Of a stretch of DNA of 64,000 nucleotides, positions 9,971 through 22,329 are shown in pieces (positions within the stretch are counted from its first letter, which is position 1; the number at the start of each line of letters is the position of its first letter). This DNA is from Poa pratensis. Taxonomy: Eukaryota; Streptophyta; Magnoliopsida; Poales; Poaceae. The DNA lies in NCBI GenBank assembly GCA_947311845.1, contig CAMZMU010000027.1, positions 72,892,184 to 72,956,183 on the forward strand. The letters are read 5' to 3'. The translations under genes and the position numbers were made by a program. Below the pieces are notes generated by a model. That model made no database searches and was not told where the DNA came from. It saw only the letters and a list, made by a program, of their open reading frames with translations.

Positions 9971-10352
9971 TTTAGAAAAATGACTTTATGCCTATTTTCC
10001 GAAAGTAATTGAATTTTATGTGAAAAAATAGTCAAAAAATGAAATCCTTTGGCATGCATACAGTACTGTTTTTACCCTATCTAGACACCTCAGAATAATC
10101 TCATATTTTACGGGTGTGTAGGTTATGCAAAGTTGCAGTAGTGGTTAAAATTTCAGCTCATTCGGAGTTACAGAAAAAAATAAAAAATAAAACAGTGAGC
10201 AGATTTCAGCAATTTCTGCACCTGCGTTTTCACTTTGGATTCAAGAAAACGAAAATATTTTTGTTCTTTTTAGTTTTTAGATGCATAAAGTAAATGACCA
10301 GAAGTAAATAAGCAAAAGAAACAAATAAAATCTTGACCGTTTTGAAAAATGG

Positions 10353-10686
10353 TTGATAGTTTTGAAAAATGCAACCCCTTTTAATGAATAGGCACGGTGG
10401 TCATTTTGACCGTTTTTTCAACAAAATAAAAGAAAGTGAAAAAATAGTCAAAAAATGAAATCCTTTGGCATGGAGTACCTTTATGTGTACTAGTTGCTAG
10501 GATAAATGATAAACTTGAGTTTTGACAAAGTTTACAAAAAAATTCTTCACAAAAAGGTCAATCATCTATAAACATGTATAAGTTTCGAGTCAAATGACCA
10601 AGTTATGATCATCCCCGTGCCATAGTTTGTGATAATGTGCCCATATTTGAGACATAAGTGTGTCTTTGTATGACAAACAATGTTGC
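10353..10686. repeat. 334-bp direct repeat, copy 1
   Basis: The block starting TTGATAGTTTTGAAAAATGC and ending at TGTTGC recurs at 11013-11346 with few differences, offset 660 bp. A short third piece (GTGAAAAAATAGTC) lies at about 10020. Confidence 0.88.
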
Positions 10687-11012
10687 AGAACTGAGGTTTT
10701 TCAAATTAGTTTTATAAATATCATTTTTTATTTTTTTATTGTCAAAAATGACATTTTTTTGTGAAGCAAGAACAAAAATATGGTGGAAAATGGCACCCAT
10801 CCAATTATCACACAAAGTAGACCATATTTTATGGACAATCCAGCAATATTAGGAATTTTCTCGGTTTTAATCTAATTTTGCCTATTTAAATAACTTTATG
10901 CCTATTTTTCGAAAGTAATTGAATTTTGAACTATAAGTGTGTGATAGTTTGCTCTGAAATTTTAATAAAATTCATTTTAAGATACACCCGTAGTAGTTAT
11001 ATCACAGAATCA

Positions 11013-11346
11013 TTGATAGTTTAGAAAAATGCAACCCCTTTTAATGAATAGGCACGGTGGTCATTTTGACCGTTTTTTCAACAAAATAAAACAAAGTGAA
11101 AAAATAGTCAAAAAATGAAATCATTTGGCATGGAGTACCTTTATGTGTACTAGTTGCTAGGATAAATGATAAACTTGAGTTTTGACAAAGTTTACAAAAA
11201 ACTTCTTCACAAAAAGGTCAATCATCTATAAACATGTATAAGTTTCGAGTCAAATAACCAAGTTATGATCATCCCCGTGCCATAGTTTGTGATAATGTGC
11301 CCATATTTGAGACATAGGTGTGTCTTTGTATGGAAAACATTGTTGC
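11013..11346. repeat. 334-bp direct repeat, copy 2
   Basis: Second copy of the block at 10353-10686, in the same orientation, within the small CACTA. Confidence 0.88.
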
Positions 11347-11404
11347 CAAAAACAATTTTTAAAATATTATTATAAATATCATTTTTCATTTTTTAAGTGT
11401 CAAA

Positions 11405-11590
11405 AATGACTTTTTTATTAAGCAAGTACCCAAAAACATGTTGCAAAAAGTCATATACATGATGAAAAAGATGTTATGGATGTTATATTTGGATTCCTCT
11501 CATTTTTCTAATCAATTTAGACATTTTATTTGTTAAATTTCGATTTACGGATTTAAAGATATGAATTTTTCCATATTAGATGAAAAATAG
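11405..11590. repeat. Right arm of long inverted repeat in small CACTA
   Basis: Reverse complement of the left arm at about 9770-9970, including the inverse of the AAATAAAATGTCTAAATTGA block. Confidence 0.75.
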
Positions 11591-11968
11591 GAAAAAAAAT
11601 ATAGCTGTGCGGACGGTCATAGGTTTCCAAAAATACTTTTTCCAAAATTTTATTTAAAAAAATATTTTTTTTCATTTTTCGGCTGTGCCGACGGTTTTGC
11701 CGTCGGCACAGGTTTCCAAAATTATTTTTTCCAAAAAAAAATTTGATTTTTTTTTCATATTAGATGAAAAATAGGAAAAAAAAAACATAGCTGTGCCGAC
11801 GGTTTTACCGTCGGCACAGCCTTGCGTCAAATCTATGCCGACGGCTTTACCTATGCCGACGGCCAGGGCGTCGGGACGGCCTCGTCGGACCCTGTGCCGA
11901 CGGCCCCGACAAAAAACCGTCGGCATAGGGTTTGGCCGTCGGCACAGGTAAGCTCTCCCGTAGTGTAT

Positions 11969-13203
11969 AACCCTTTCCTATCTTCTATTTTTTCCAAAGT
12001 TTTGAGTCGCTTTTGGGACGAAGTAGCTGCCTCCTCTGTAGCCCAGGAAGAAATTCAGGTCTGACTTTTGTTGGATGCAGAGCAAGCTAGCCCACGGACG
12101 AAAGTACAGTATGCATCGAGTCTCTTCTTCATGTAGTACGTGCTATACAGACATCATTTTAGTGGTACGCTTGTAATTTAAAGATTTAGCCATTCAGGTT
12201 GACAACATATTTCTAGCAGATAGATTATCTTGCATTGTATAACAAAAAATCATTGGCCATGATCCTGCAGCTAATTTATTGTTCATGGGTGCTCATTTTG
12301 GAGCTCTAGAACAATGTGTTCATCAGTGATGATATTTGTTCATGCACTATACTAGAAGGTTTACATGAGCATACGATGAAATGTTTCATCGATTCCCTTC
12401 CTCGTGTTGTTTCTCTGAAAGAAGTTCTGTGTATTGTATTATTTTCCAGAAGAATTGGTCTGCCTTGTCTGAGTTACCTGCCGATCTACCCGGCCATCAA
12501 CCGCACGGGATGCCTCAAAAGCATGCAGTGCGACGAAGCTTGCGCTTGGAGGAGGCGGCGAAGCAAATCTGGGTTGTGATGTGTCATCGCTCGGCCCAGC
12601 GGATTATTTCCCTTGCTTGACTTTTGTCCTGCATTTGTTTTATTTTGTTTGTCTGCAAAGATGTTAGTGCAGTTTTTTTGATTCATTGGCTTTGAATGCT
12701 CTCTTCGCCACAGAGACATTGAGCTTAGATAGCACAGTGTCCTGTTGCCTTTGTAATTCGAGCATGGTACCAAGTGCACATGGATCATGGATGCTGATAG
12801 TTAACAATCGGTCTGGTGGTACGAGTTCTCAGACATTTGTTTCATGCATCTAGGTGAGAAATGGAAGCCTTAAGCTCTCCCCAATGTATTAATTCTGAAG
12901 ATGTTCGTTAGCTTTGGAATTACGTCAAATTGGTGGAATGTATGTTTTTCGGGGTGATTTCACAAGTTTGATTTTATTACTGTTTTCGCATGTTATGTAA
13001 CAGTTCTCAGAGACTTTTGCATGACGTCTTCATACTTTTTGGACATCCATGGTGCAAACAAAGAAGATCGAAAAGTAAGTTGTATGTGTTCTTTAACTTT
13101 GGAGAGGATTATTGTGTATAGTCAATTTCTGTGAAACCCAACATAATTCTTATGCTATAAAAAAACATGGTATATTTCAATAGATGTTTGGTATATTTTA
13201 TCA
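11969..13203 (+). other. H1 3' part, no recognised gene
   Basis: The stretch 12000-12058 reads LSRFWDEVAASSVAQEEIQ before a GT and may be another captured exon; I do not know its source. The rest is AT-rich with no supported coding sequence, up to the H1 3' hairpin. Confidence 0.4.
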
Positions 13204-13232
13204 CCCGTTGCAACGCACGGGCACTTTGCTAG
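13204..13232 (+). other. Helitron H1 3' terminus (hairpin and CTAG)
   Basis: CCCGT and ACGGG form a 5-bp stem around an eight-base loop, followed 7 bp later by the terminal CTAG. This is the standard 3' end at which rolling-circle transposition stops. Confidence 0.85.
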
Positions 13233-13903
13233 TGTTGAGTATTATTTAATGGTTTGATATTTACGTTGTGGTGCTATTCTTCTAGCGGTGTCATGTGAAC
13301 GTCGACTACATGATACTTCACCTTTATGGGCCTAGGGGAATGTATTGCGTATTTGAATATTAATTGTGGAGTTGCCGGAGTGACAGAAACCTGAACCCCC
13401 GTTGGTATATCGATGCATAAGGGATAGCAGGATCTCAGAGTTTAAGGCTGTGGTTAGATTTATCTTAATTACTTTCTTATATTTGCGGATGCTTGCAAGG
13501 GGTATAATCACAAGTATGTATTAGTTCTAGGAAGGGCGGTGCATTAGCATAGGTTCACACACACAACACTTATCAAAACAATGAAGATTAATCAACTATA
13601 TGAAGCGAAAACACTTGACGAAATTCTCGTGTGTCCTCAAGAACGTTTGGTCATCATAAGTAAACCTACCGGCTTGTCCTTTGTTGTAGAAAGGATTGAG
13701 CCACTTGCTGTAATTATTATTACTGTCTTTTGTTTGCTTGTACTTTATTTATCAGCTATATCAAAAACCACTAAAAACTTTTCTGCTAGTATTTACAGTG
13801 AATTCCTAATCAAAACTGCTTGCCAGCACCTTCTCCTCGTTGGGTTCGACACTCTTATTTATCGAAAGTACTACGATACACCCCCCATACTTGTGGGTCA
13901 TCA
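13233..13903 (+). repeat. 5' LTR of element B, part 2
   Basis: The remaining 671 bp of the LTR after Helitron H1, ending GGGTCATCA at 13903. The 160-codon frame beginning at 13581 is LTR sequence that recurs in the other LTRs of this family and is not evidence of a gene. Confidence 0.9.
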
Positions 13904-13914
13904 AGACTATTTTT

Positions 13915-13931
13915 TGGCGCCGTTGCCGAGG
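13915..13931 (+). other. Primer binding site of element B
   Basis: TGGCGCCGTTGCCGAGG, eleven bases after the LTR, matches the tRNA-Asp 3' end with one mismatch (A for G) relative to elements A, C and D. Confidence 0.85.
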
Positions 13932-14005
13932 AGTGAAACGCTATTGGTATGGAAAACTCTTACTATACGTGCTGTTTTTATTTTTTTCTGCTGCTATATT
14001 TTATC

Positions 14006-14323
14006 ATGGAGAGATCTTCTCTTGAATTCCTATTTGGAAAAACAACTACCACTGCTGAGGTAGTAGAGGAGGCGCCATCTGTGCATGTAATCCCATTCAA
14101 AATACCTATGAAAATTGTTGAACGTGTTACGAATAACCGCTACGAATGGGATGGAATTGTCCATCCGGATGATCATTTATTATTTTTACATGAATTATGC
14201 GAGTTATTCAAGTGTGCAGGTATTTCAATGGAAGAAGTTAAGAAGAAATTATTGTGTATATCGCCGGCTGGTAGAGCTGCACAATGGTATAAACTGCTGA
14301 AGAATGTGCGTTCTCTTGGTTGA
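14006..14323 (+). pseudogene. gag: Element B gag, N-terminal part
   Basis: The frame starts MERSSLEFLF, equivalent to MEGSSLEFLF in element D. It covers the first part of the Athila-type capsid region, including FLHELCELFKCAGIS and WYKLLKN. It ends at a TGA (14321-14323) where D has tryptophan; two codons on, D's GAA is TAA here. Thirty bases later Helitron H4 interrupts the gene. The product would be the nucleocapsid/capsid precursor that packages element RNA. Confidence 0.85.
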
Positions 14324-16763
14324 GAGTAAATTGTACCTCTCCTTTATTCTAAACTAGCTGGTTGGCCCGCGCATTTGCGCGGCTAGATTCACCAAGTATC
14401 ACTATATTTTCTTGTATTTTCCGATCGTCGGTCCTTATCAATTTTTAATGATTTAATCTGCATCTACAATAGTACTAATTAATATGGACTTAGTTGATTT
14501 TAGCTAACGTGTATTCAATTATCAATAAACTTTTACTTTTACATATATTTATTTGCAATACATTAATAAAAATTTCATAGGGACAAACTTGGTATGTGAA
14601 AACCCAACAGACAAATGACATTGACATATTAGTTCGTTGTGCAAAGCCAATGGATTTAATGTAAGTGGTTTAAATTTCGTTCCGTATCCAAGTCTCAACA
14701 TTAACCCCAACATTTTTTTATGGCAAATTAAGTACCAATAGTACACATAGCGTACGTTTTGTCCCCGACAATCTCTCTCACAAAACTTAGCTTGTTCATC
14801 TAGTCAAGGGCTAAATTTGTTTTCCATCAATCCGGTAAGACGATGTAAATATTAACTTTATACACATTAAAATGACTTAATAGAAAACTTAACAGGACCG
14901 GGTGCTATCCAAAAAAAAGTTTACTTCCTCATTTAAAATAGGATTCACAGCTATTACACGTTTTAGATACCAGCTTACTGTACTTACAGGTTTTCATGTT
15001 TGCCTCCAGCAAGGTTCCAGAAACGCACGATAATTTTATTTATCCTGGTGCACCACTTTTCTGGCACTTGTAACCTCCATAATCTACACCGGTAGCAACT
15101 CATATGTGCGTATATACTAATACCTTTGTTCCAAGGTATCAAAGATTTTTCTAAAGATCAAATTTATGTAGGAGTATGTAGTATCGGATCATATCTGCAG
15201 GAAAAATCATGAACAAAACCGAGCATCGCTCATTTGTCTGGATACTCAGTGTATATGCAGTGCCCATCGCAACTGGTATGGCATGGTAAAAAAATCACTG
15301 TTAGCTCTTGGATTACTGCATAGTTTGAGTGATGTCAGAAGTACCTTACACACACGTCTGTGCATGCCGTATCAATAAACAACAAATCAGTAATACAGAT
15401 CGATAGGAGAGTAAACTGTAAACCTAGGTGTTGTCCTTACTAAATACTCTCACTGGCCGGTGATCTGCAGACTCCCATGCTGCAGGATCCTAAATAAAAC
15501 TCTTGCAATATGTGTATATTAATCATCGGGAACATTACATATAAGATTAATTATATCTGAATTATTTGACGCATGCATGCGTTGCTGTAGGAACCTGAAA
15601 GCTAAACATGGAAGCCAATGAAGGTAAGTCGGACGGCTGGACCGCCGGAGAAATTACCTTGTCTTGCGGACTATCACTACCACCGCCGATGATCTCCGGC
15701 CAGCTCGTACTAATTGATTTTGACCCTTTACACAATTCACAGAATATAAACTGGATGAATTAGTCTGGGTCTTGAAAACCAACACCGAGGCGTTGTCCCT
15801 TGCGATTGCGGCGCAGTGGCCTAAGCTTCCGTGGGTCGGCGTGTCCGAATACATGCACCGGCGTACGTTCATCGGGAGCATCTCAGATTGGCGATCACGC
15901 CGGCGGATGTATTCAGACATCTCATCGTGATGAATCCGCCGTGATCATCTAATCGATTGTACTCTGCTTATGGCTTGATGCATCATGCATCATACTCGCA
16001 CCCACCGTAGTGCCCTACCAATCTGCAGTGCAATCAAACTGGATGAAGATTGCAGCTAGCTATTACCCGAAGATTTCAGTATTACTTGAAGATTTCACTG
16101 CTTGATGATGTGCTTTTAAAGTTTGAGCTGCTGGGCGTGCAACCAAGCATCATCAACGTGTATAGATATGTCGCCATGTCTTTAATCTGTCGTCGTCCTT
16201 TAATCTGCTGAGCGTGTTTCGGCTGTCCTGCGGTTGATTTGCTGATCCAAGCGAGAGTCGTCGATGTTTGCGGGATATGCTGGTGTGTCTTCGATCTGTC
16301 ATGCGGCCTCTTCGATTAGTTTTCGATTATCTTGGCGTCTTGCCGCGCGTGTAGGCTTCTCTCTAAGGCATGTGTTCGTATGTGCTTATATTAGCACAAC
16401 GATTGGAGAGTCCACGTTGACCCGTGGATCAATATCCGTTTGTTTCCGCAAGACATCGAGACGTCTCTCTTAAGTCTACGTGTTGTTGCCCGAAATCAAG
16501 ACGTGTACTTCTTAGATCCGTATCCTTTCCTTTGTCTTTTGATAAATCTCCATATATATGCATGTTCCCCTAGGAGTCCATGACTTGCACGAATATGAAA
16601 GTATTCCAATACGTGGATGTGATGGTTAGCTTATTAAACTCGTGCGCTCTTTCCAAACCGACGTGAGCCTTTTTTTTTCCAATAATACATCTTTTAAATT
16701 TGAGCCGTTTACTTTGAAGTGTTTAATCTGAGCCATTAATTGTCCTGTGTTTTAATTATATAA

Positions 16764-19700
16764 CTAGCTGGGTGGCCCGCGCAATTGCGTGGCTAGCATT
16801 GATATATCTCATATATTCATATCAAATGTATCATTTTATTATGGATACTATATAAGAAAACTATTTAAAATCAACGAAAATACATAGCTTATTGAGCCGC
16901 CAATTGCTTCCATATTCCAATCTACGGGTAAATTTTCAAAATAAAAAACCTGAATACATTCATTGTTTAGGATTCCAAGTTTTCTTATATGCAAGTTGCC
17001 TATACCATTATTTTTTTATTGTTTCCAAATCCAGCAATCAATTGTGTCTCGGTGCTGGTAAAGTGGGCTTTCCATGTCATACAACATTAATAAATATTGA
17101 TTATGTAGAAGCTAGATACATTAGGGACATCAGCTATAATAGAGTCGTAATATCTCAGTGTTTTCTCTTCCGCTGCTTACCTATGTTATCATCACACCCC
17201 CAAATCTTTTGTTTACAAATTCAGCATCGATGTCTCTCACACATTATATAGCGTGTTCATCCTTCCAAGGCTCAAGGTATTGCATCGACTGGATAAGAAG
17301 ATCTAATATTTATTGAAGCGACCTAATAGAAAACTTAGGTCATTGTTTACTACTTTTCTTGTGCAACCAAAAATATGTTGCTTACTAATTTTCTTGTGCA
17401 ACCAAAAATATGTTTTACTTCCTCATTTCTCATAAAATAGCTAGGTTAGACACATTTACACATTATGGATACCAAATTATTGTTCTTAGAGGTTTTCATG
17501 TGTACCTCTTGTGAGTGGTCTTAGAAACATATGTTCTCATTATTGATTAATTCTTGTTTGCCACTTTTGTGCTACTTTTTTTTTGCGAGGAAGGATCAGA
17601 TTACAAACTAACCAAGACTCTTACCTCCATGAACTCCGCGAGTGAGCAGCTATCATTTGTTCCTTCAAACATATATGTCCTAATTATTTTCGACCTGTTT
17701 TGTATGTTGTCCTACCGATGCATGATATGAGCAACAAATAAATATTGTTACATAACGGAATGCTAAGCATATGTAAATCCGACTATTAATTTAAATTACC
17801 ACTTATTCACAGAGTTGCCATTTAACGATTTCTTCAGTGGCACGCCTAATTTCTGAATTGATTATTTCTTCAGGCGATATCCAGAGCAGCTGGCCCAGAG
17901 CTTACACATGTCTCTAGTTGGATGAAATATAAATCTATAGCATATTACAGTTTTCCATTGTAAATCAATTCTGAAATATTGTGGTGATATTTCAGTAGAG
18001 ATGCACAAAGAAACATGCATACTTGAGCCTGCGTGGTCCAGCATAAAGAAACTTACTTGAGTTGTCAACCTCACCGATTGCATGTGCAATAGAAAAAAGA
18101 TTTTAAGAAATACAACTTCTTACCTATTAAGACCATCAATTTTTATCGTTGCCGCTCACCACAATATCCCCTGTGCTTAAAAAAAATCACAATTGTGACA
18201 ACAATCTTGCCTATCCTGATGCCCGAGACTCCCAGAATCATAGTTTTCATCAATGTGGTCCCGAAACTTCAGATTTCATTGAAAAACCATCTGCTCTGTC
18301 GGCAAAATTGACAATCAAAATCATTATCTTAATTGTGTAATCACCCGAATAATGTATTTTCTCTGCTAATAAGATATTTGTACAACCATAAAAATTAGGA
18401 TAATCAGCTTGATGTTTAATTTCATTTGGCTAAAAACAGCAACCAAGAGGTCCTTAAGGAATCAACATACATAATCCTGAAGTTGGTCATCCATAGAAAT
18501 ACTCATCGATCTCATATTGCTTAAGGAGTTAAGGAGTAATAGTCAGATCTTCCAAGTGCAAAGAACTGTCCGTCTACCAATATTTCTCCTTCCTATACTT
18601 CATCATCAATATAAATTTAGAGATGAGATTGCCTCGCTTTGAGATGTTTCCTCCTGCATTTTGCACTTCCATGTAGCACAGTTTATCGAATGAAGTTTAA
18701 CTAATCCACTAACAAACCTAGTATACTTTAGCTTGAAGATCACCGAGGAGTCCAATCATCAATGGCAACAAATTCAGGATGTACAACATGAAAGACATGC
18801 ATGCGAGAGTGTTGCAGTTCGTAGCATCAATTAGCATGGAGAACGCCACTTTTGTCTTGTGATACCAATCTGTAAGCGCGGCATGAATCATTGGCGACTG
18901 GAGTGCAACAGCAGGAGGTCATTAACTGTGCTCATCTCAGACTGAGGTCGTAGCTACGCGATGATCCCTCGCGGCTTGTCTCAGCAGAAGTACCAGACGC
19001 CAAAGTCTGAAAGATGAACAGAAGAGCGATGGAGGAGACAGATTTCATCTCCTCTTAGAGTTGAACACTGATTTTGCTTGAACACGTGATTCCATTCAAA
19101 TTAAAATCTACAGTGCATATGCTTATGCTGCAGGCCCAATGGCTTGTCGGCAAGATCGGAAAGTCACACTGGCCGGCCGCAAAACTTCTTCTAGCAAAAC
19201 CCCCTCCGTGCTCATGCATATGATCATAATTCGTACGCGACTCAGCTACTTCTTTGCTTGTGATCGATGGCTGCCGGCGGGTCTTCTGGCGGGACCTTCA
19301 TGGTAGTGCTTACGGTAGATGCTACCAATACAAAAGCTGCGCACTGTCATCCTCACGGCATGGTCGCATGTGTCCCACTGGTCTGAAACGCTGGAATCCA
19401 TCGCTATGTATTTGTCGAATTGTCTTGCCGAGCTGCGCCGGAGGATCAGGACTCTTAACACGATTCGCAGTTACCTATCCGCCTTTCTTCTTCCAAGATT
19501 GACGATTTTTACAGATCAAGAATTACCGATCTGTCCACTTTTCGAAGCTTCTCAAAGGATCAATATAGCCATACAAACTTGTCGGAGACTCGAGGTTCCT
19601 TGTATATTCATCGAGCTCGTTGGCGTCGAATTCATGGTCGTGAGATTGCCACCCTCGCCTAGAGCTCATGCGAAGTTTATGCTGGGCTGTTGCAGGGTAC

Positions 19701-20380
19701 GCTGGCAGCAACACCGATCCATCAACTGCCGATAATTACGATTACTCCATCGAGCAAAACATGTATGCTGGAACCGATTATGACGGGAAGTTGAAAAGCA
19801 CGCTGCCAGCCACACACGGGTGACTCGTCGACACATAACCACCCAGCGCAATTAATCCCATGTCAGATTCTTCTGTTTTTGAACGACGCGGCCGGCGTCA
19901 GATTGATGTGAGTGCTTGCAGCGTTCGGTGATGCCATGGGTGCCGCTGCTGTTGACCAACATGCTTCGCTGCCGGCTGCCGGCGCCGATGGATGATTTAT
20001 CGAACGCCATGCAAATCAATCAGACGTCATTCTCCCGTTCCTTCACGTGGGCGTTTCTCCGAAAATCATCTACGATTTCTCGCTCGTGGAAAACCTATCT
20101 ATGGGCTTGAACCGCTGGTCCGCTGCCAAGGATATATATCGTAGAGAAGCAGCACAAATCACATATGGTCTGATTCAGTTTTCGTAAGCATCCCGATTGG
20201 GTACGACTCCAATTAGCATACGAATCAACTCCCAAGCCTAGTCCTGCGATCGTACGTTTAGGTATTAGTCCCGGCCGCACGTCTCGTTTTTTAGTCCAAG
20301 ATCTGGACCGTTGAGATCTCCTACGTTTAGCGTGACACATCTACACCGTCGGTTGTCCTGTGTTTTAATTATATAATAGA
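16764..20380 (-). mobile_element. Helitron H5, nested in H4
   Basis: On the minus strand it starts TCTATTATATAATTAAAACA at 20380 and ends CTAG at 16764, after an imperfect hairpin (CCACGCAATTGCGCGG). It lies between A (16763) and T (20381) of H4. Restoring H4 gives the same 5' terminal sequence as H5, and the two share internal sequence around 14930-15070 and 17400-17580, so they are siblings. Length is 3,617 bp. I see no Rep/helicase and no gene I recognise; the moderately GC-rich stretches at 18800-20110 may be captured DNA. Confidence 0.85.
17365..17420. repeat. Short tandem repeat in H5
   Basis: The block TTTTCTTGTGCAACCAAAAA occurs twice in direct repeat, about 30 bp apart. It may be slippage. 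Confidence 0.75.
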
Positions 20381-20384
20381 TAGA

Positions 20385-21302
20385 TTTTATCCTCCAAGTG
20401 AGATTCACCAAGACCGGAACCTTATATATAATTTCTGGCCTCATGATGGAGAGAGTATTGCCCAAGCGTGGGGGAGATTGAACTCACTAATGCTCAAATG
20501 CCCCATTCATGAGCTTCCTGGTAATGTCGTTATTGATAATTTATATGCAAGGCTGTCTTTTCAGAATAAAACTTTATTGGATACTGCTTGTTCTGGATCA
20601 TTCACACGTAATAAAGAAGAGTTTAAATGTGACCTTCTTGATCGGATTCAGGAGAACACTGAAGGATGAAAGAACGACAAAGGTAGAGAGTCAGGTATAA
20701 AATATGATTTTGAATGCATTAAAACTTTCATGAATACTGATGATTTTCAAAATGTTAGTACCGTTTATGGCCTTGACTCTCAAGTTGTTGCAAATTACTA
20801 TAAAGCTTTTGCCTCTTACTTCGGTATGCCTAAGGAGGGTTTTAAGAAATATCATGAACCTTATAAAGATAAATTTGTTTCTCCTATGACTAGAAGTATT
20901 GAAGTTAACACTGTTGATCACATTATTCCTGAGCCTTATATTGAAAAAGTTCCTTTTCCTGCTAAAATAAAGGAACATTCTATTATAGCTAGTGTTGTTA
21001 ACAAAAGTATAAGGAAAGCTATAGAACCTGATGAACAAATAACTGCTGAACCTGCTGTAGCAATAATAAATGACCTTTTCACCGAAAATATGGAAGATGG
21101 GCATATTATCTTTTGTGAAGATGATTCTAATATTGTTTCACATCCTAAAAGCCCTAGGAAAACTAGTGTTCTTGTGCTCTCTGTTAGGATAGGTGATCAT
21201 TGCTATTATGGTTTATGTGATATTGGTGCCAGTTCAAGTGCTATTCCTTATGAGCTCTACAGGAAAATCATGCATGAAATTGGTTCTTGTGAACTTGAAT
21301 AA
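20385..21302 (+). pseudogene. gag: Element B gag C-terminal part and start of protease
   Basis: Resumes gag after the Helitrons with CPIHELPGNVVIDN and LDRIQENTEG. A TGA at 20667 replaces a tryptophan of element D. The frame continues through a linker to the retropepsin active site CDIGASSSAIPYEL (about residues 165-178 counted from 20730). It ends at a TAA (21300-21302) where D has GAA. The aspartic protease would cut the polyprotein; here it is split by stops. Confidence 0.85.
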
Positions 21303-21308
21303 ATTGAT

Positions 21309-21653
21309 GTGATTATTCAGCTTGCTAATAGAGAAACTATCTCTCCAATTGGTATTGTTAGAGATATGGAAGTTTTATGTGGTAAGACTAAATATCCTAC
21401 TGATTTTCTAGTACTTGGTTCAGCTGCTAGTAAAACTTGTCCTATCATTTTTGGTACACCTTTTCTGAATACTTGTGGTGCTGTCATAGATTGTAAGAAA
21501 GAGAAAATCTTTACTAAATTTGCTGGTGAAACTTATGAGTTTAATTTCTCTAAATTTGCCAAATCTCCTTATGAAACCGAATTGCCTAATGAAGATTTTA
21601 AAGTTGCTCAGTTTGCCTCTATTGCTCTTGCTCCTAACAATGCTTTGCAGTAA
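21309..21653 (+). pseudogene. Element B protease, second half
   Basis: Continues the protease in the same frame after the stop at 21302: QLANRETISPIGIVRD, then FLVLGSAA and PIIFGTPFLNTCGAVIDC, corresponding to the LGRPFL-type motif of retropepsins (T replaces R). Ends at a TAA that replaces a glutamine of element D. Confidence 0.8.
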
Positions 21654-21656
21654 CAC

Positions 21657-22311
21657 ATGGAAGACCATGTAAGTGAGGTCTTTATGGAAGAAAGGAATGA
21701 GCTTGACGAAATATTTCTTCGTCAGTCAATACTTAAACACAACTTGCCTGTAGAAGATTTGGGTACCACACCACCACCCAAGGAGGATCCTGTTTTCGAT
21801 TTAAAACCTTTAACTGATAATCTTAAATATGCTCATATTGATGATAAGAAAACATATCATGTTATTATTAGTTCTAAACTTTCAGGTAGAGAAGAAGAAA
21901 GATTGTTGGAAGTGTTGAAGAAACACCGTGGAGCTATTGGCTATACTCTTGATGATTTAAAATGGATTTCCCCTGCTATTTGTCAGCATGCTATTAATAT
22001 GGAACCTGATGCAAAGCCAGTTGCTGAATATCAACGTCGTTTAATACCCAAGATGAAGGAAGTGGTAAGAAATGAGGTATTGAAATTTCTTGAAGCTGGT
22101 ATTATTTATCCTATTGCTGATAGTAGATGGGTGAGTCCTGTGCACCGTGTTCCTAAGAAATGAGGAATTACTGTTGTGCCAAATGAAAATGATGAGCTTA
22201 TTCCTCAAAGAGTAGTAGTTGGTTATAGAATGTGCATTGATTTTAGAAAGGTTAATGAAGTTACTAAGAAGGATCATTATCCTTTACCTTTTATTGATCA
22301 AATGTTAGAGA
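21657..22311 (+). pseudogene. pol: Element B reverse transcriptase, N-terminal part
   Basis: The linker and fingers of the [42 protein letters not shown] and [24 protein letters not shown] at 22161-22163 replaces glycine. The frame is cut after IDQMLE by the large CACTA at 22312 and resumes with RLSKKTHFC at 38950. Confidence 0.85.
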
Positions 22312-22329
22312 CACTACCAAATTTTTGGC

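Larger units (their letters stand above)
9086..11965. mobile_element. Small non-autonomous CACTA transposon
   Basis: The terminal inverted repeats are CACTACGGGACAGCTTACCT at 9086 and the matching inverse ending in GTAGTG at 11965, with one mismatch in the first 30 bp. The 3-bp target duplication is tat (9083-9085 and 11966-11968). Subterminal zones contain many copies of TGCCGACGG in both orientations. There is no transposase. The inner part has long inverted arms, a 334-bp direct repeat and a 5S-rRNA-like segment. Confidence 0.92.
2921..13232 (+). mobile_element. Helitron H1 (non-autonomous, gene-capturing)
   Basis: The insertion lies precisely between A (2920) and T (13233) of the host LTR, with no target duplication, as Helitrons do. 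The 3' end is CTAG at 13229-13232, preceded by the hairpin CCCGTTGCAACGCACGGG at 13204-13221. The 5' end reads TATAATATGG rather than the canonical TC. H1 carries tandem copies of an SMC2 exon plus other exon pieces in its own orientation. It lacks any Rep/helicase gene. Three later insertions lie within it: Helitron H3, a LINE end and a small CACTA. Confidence 0.82.
14354..20384 (-). mobile_element. Helitron H4 (split by H5)
   Basis: A minus-strand Helitron in B's gag. Its 3' end CTAG is at 14354, with the perfect hairpin CCGCGCAAATGCGCGG just before it on the minus strand. The flanks are A (14353) and T (20385), and gag reads through if the insert is removed. The body is 14354-16763 plus the last four bases 20381-20384, in all 2,414 bp, because H5 inserted four bases inside its 5' end. 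No Rep/helicase or recognisable gene lies in 14358-16763, which is AT-rich. Confidence 0.85.

Noticed and set aside
12316..12620. Overlapping frames in the H1 3' part as a gene
   Set aside because: Two frames are open over the same DNA and neither resembles a family I know.
13581..14063. 160-codon frame MKINQLYEAK, also at 45031, 53043 and 54761, as a conserved gene
   Set aside because: It lies wholly in LTR sequence and recurs only because the LTR does. There is no domain, and the frame is shifted between copies.
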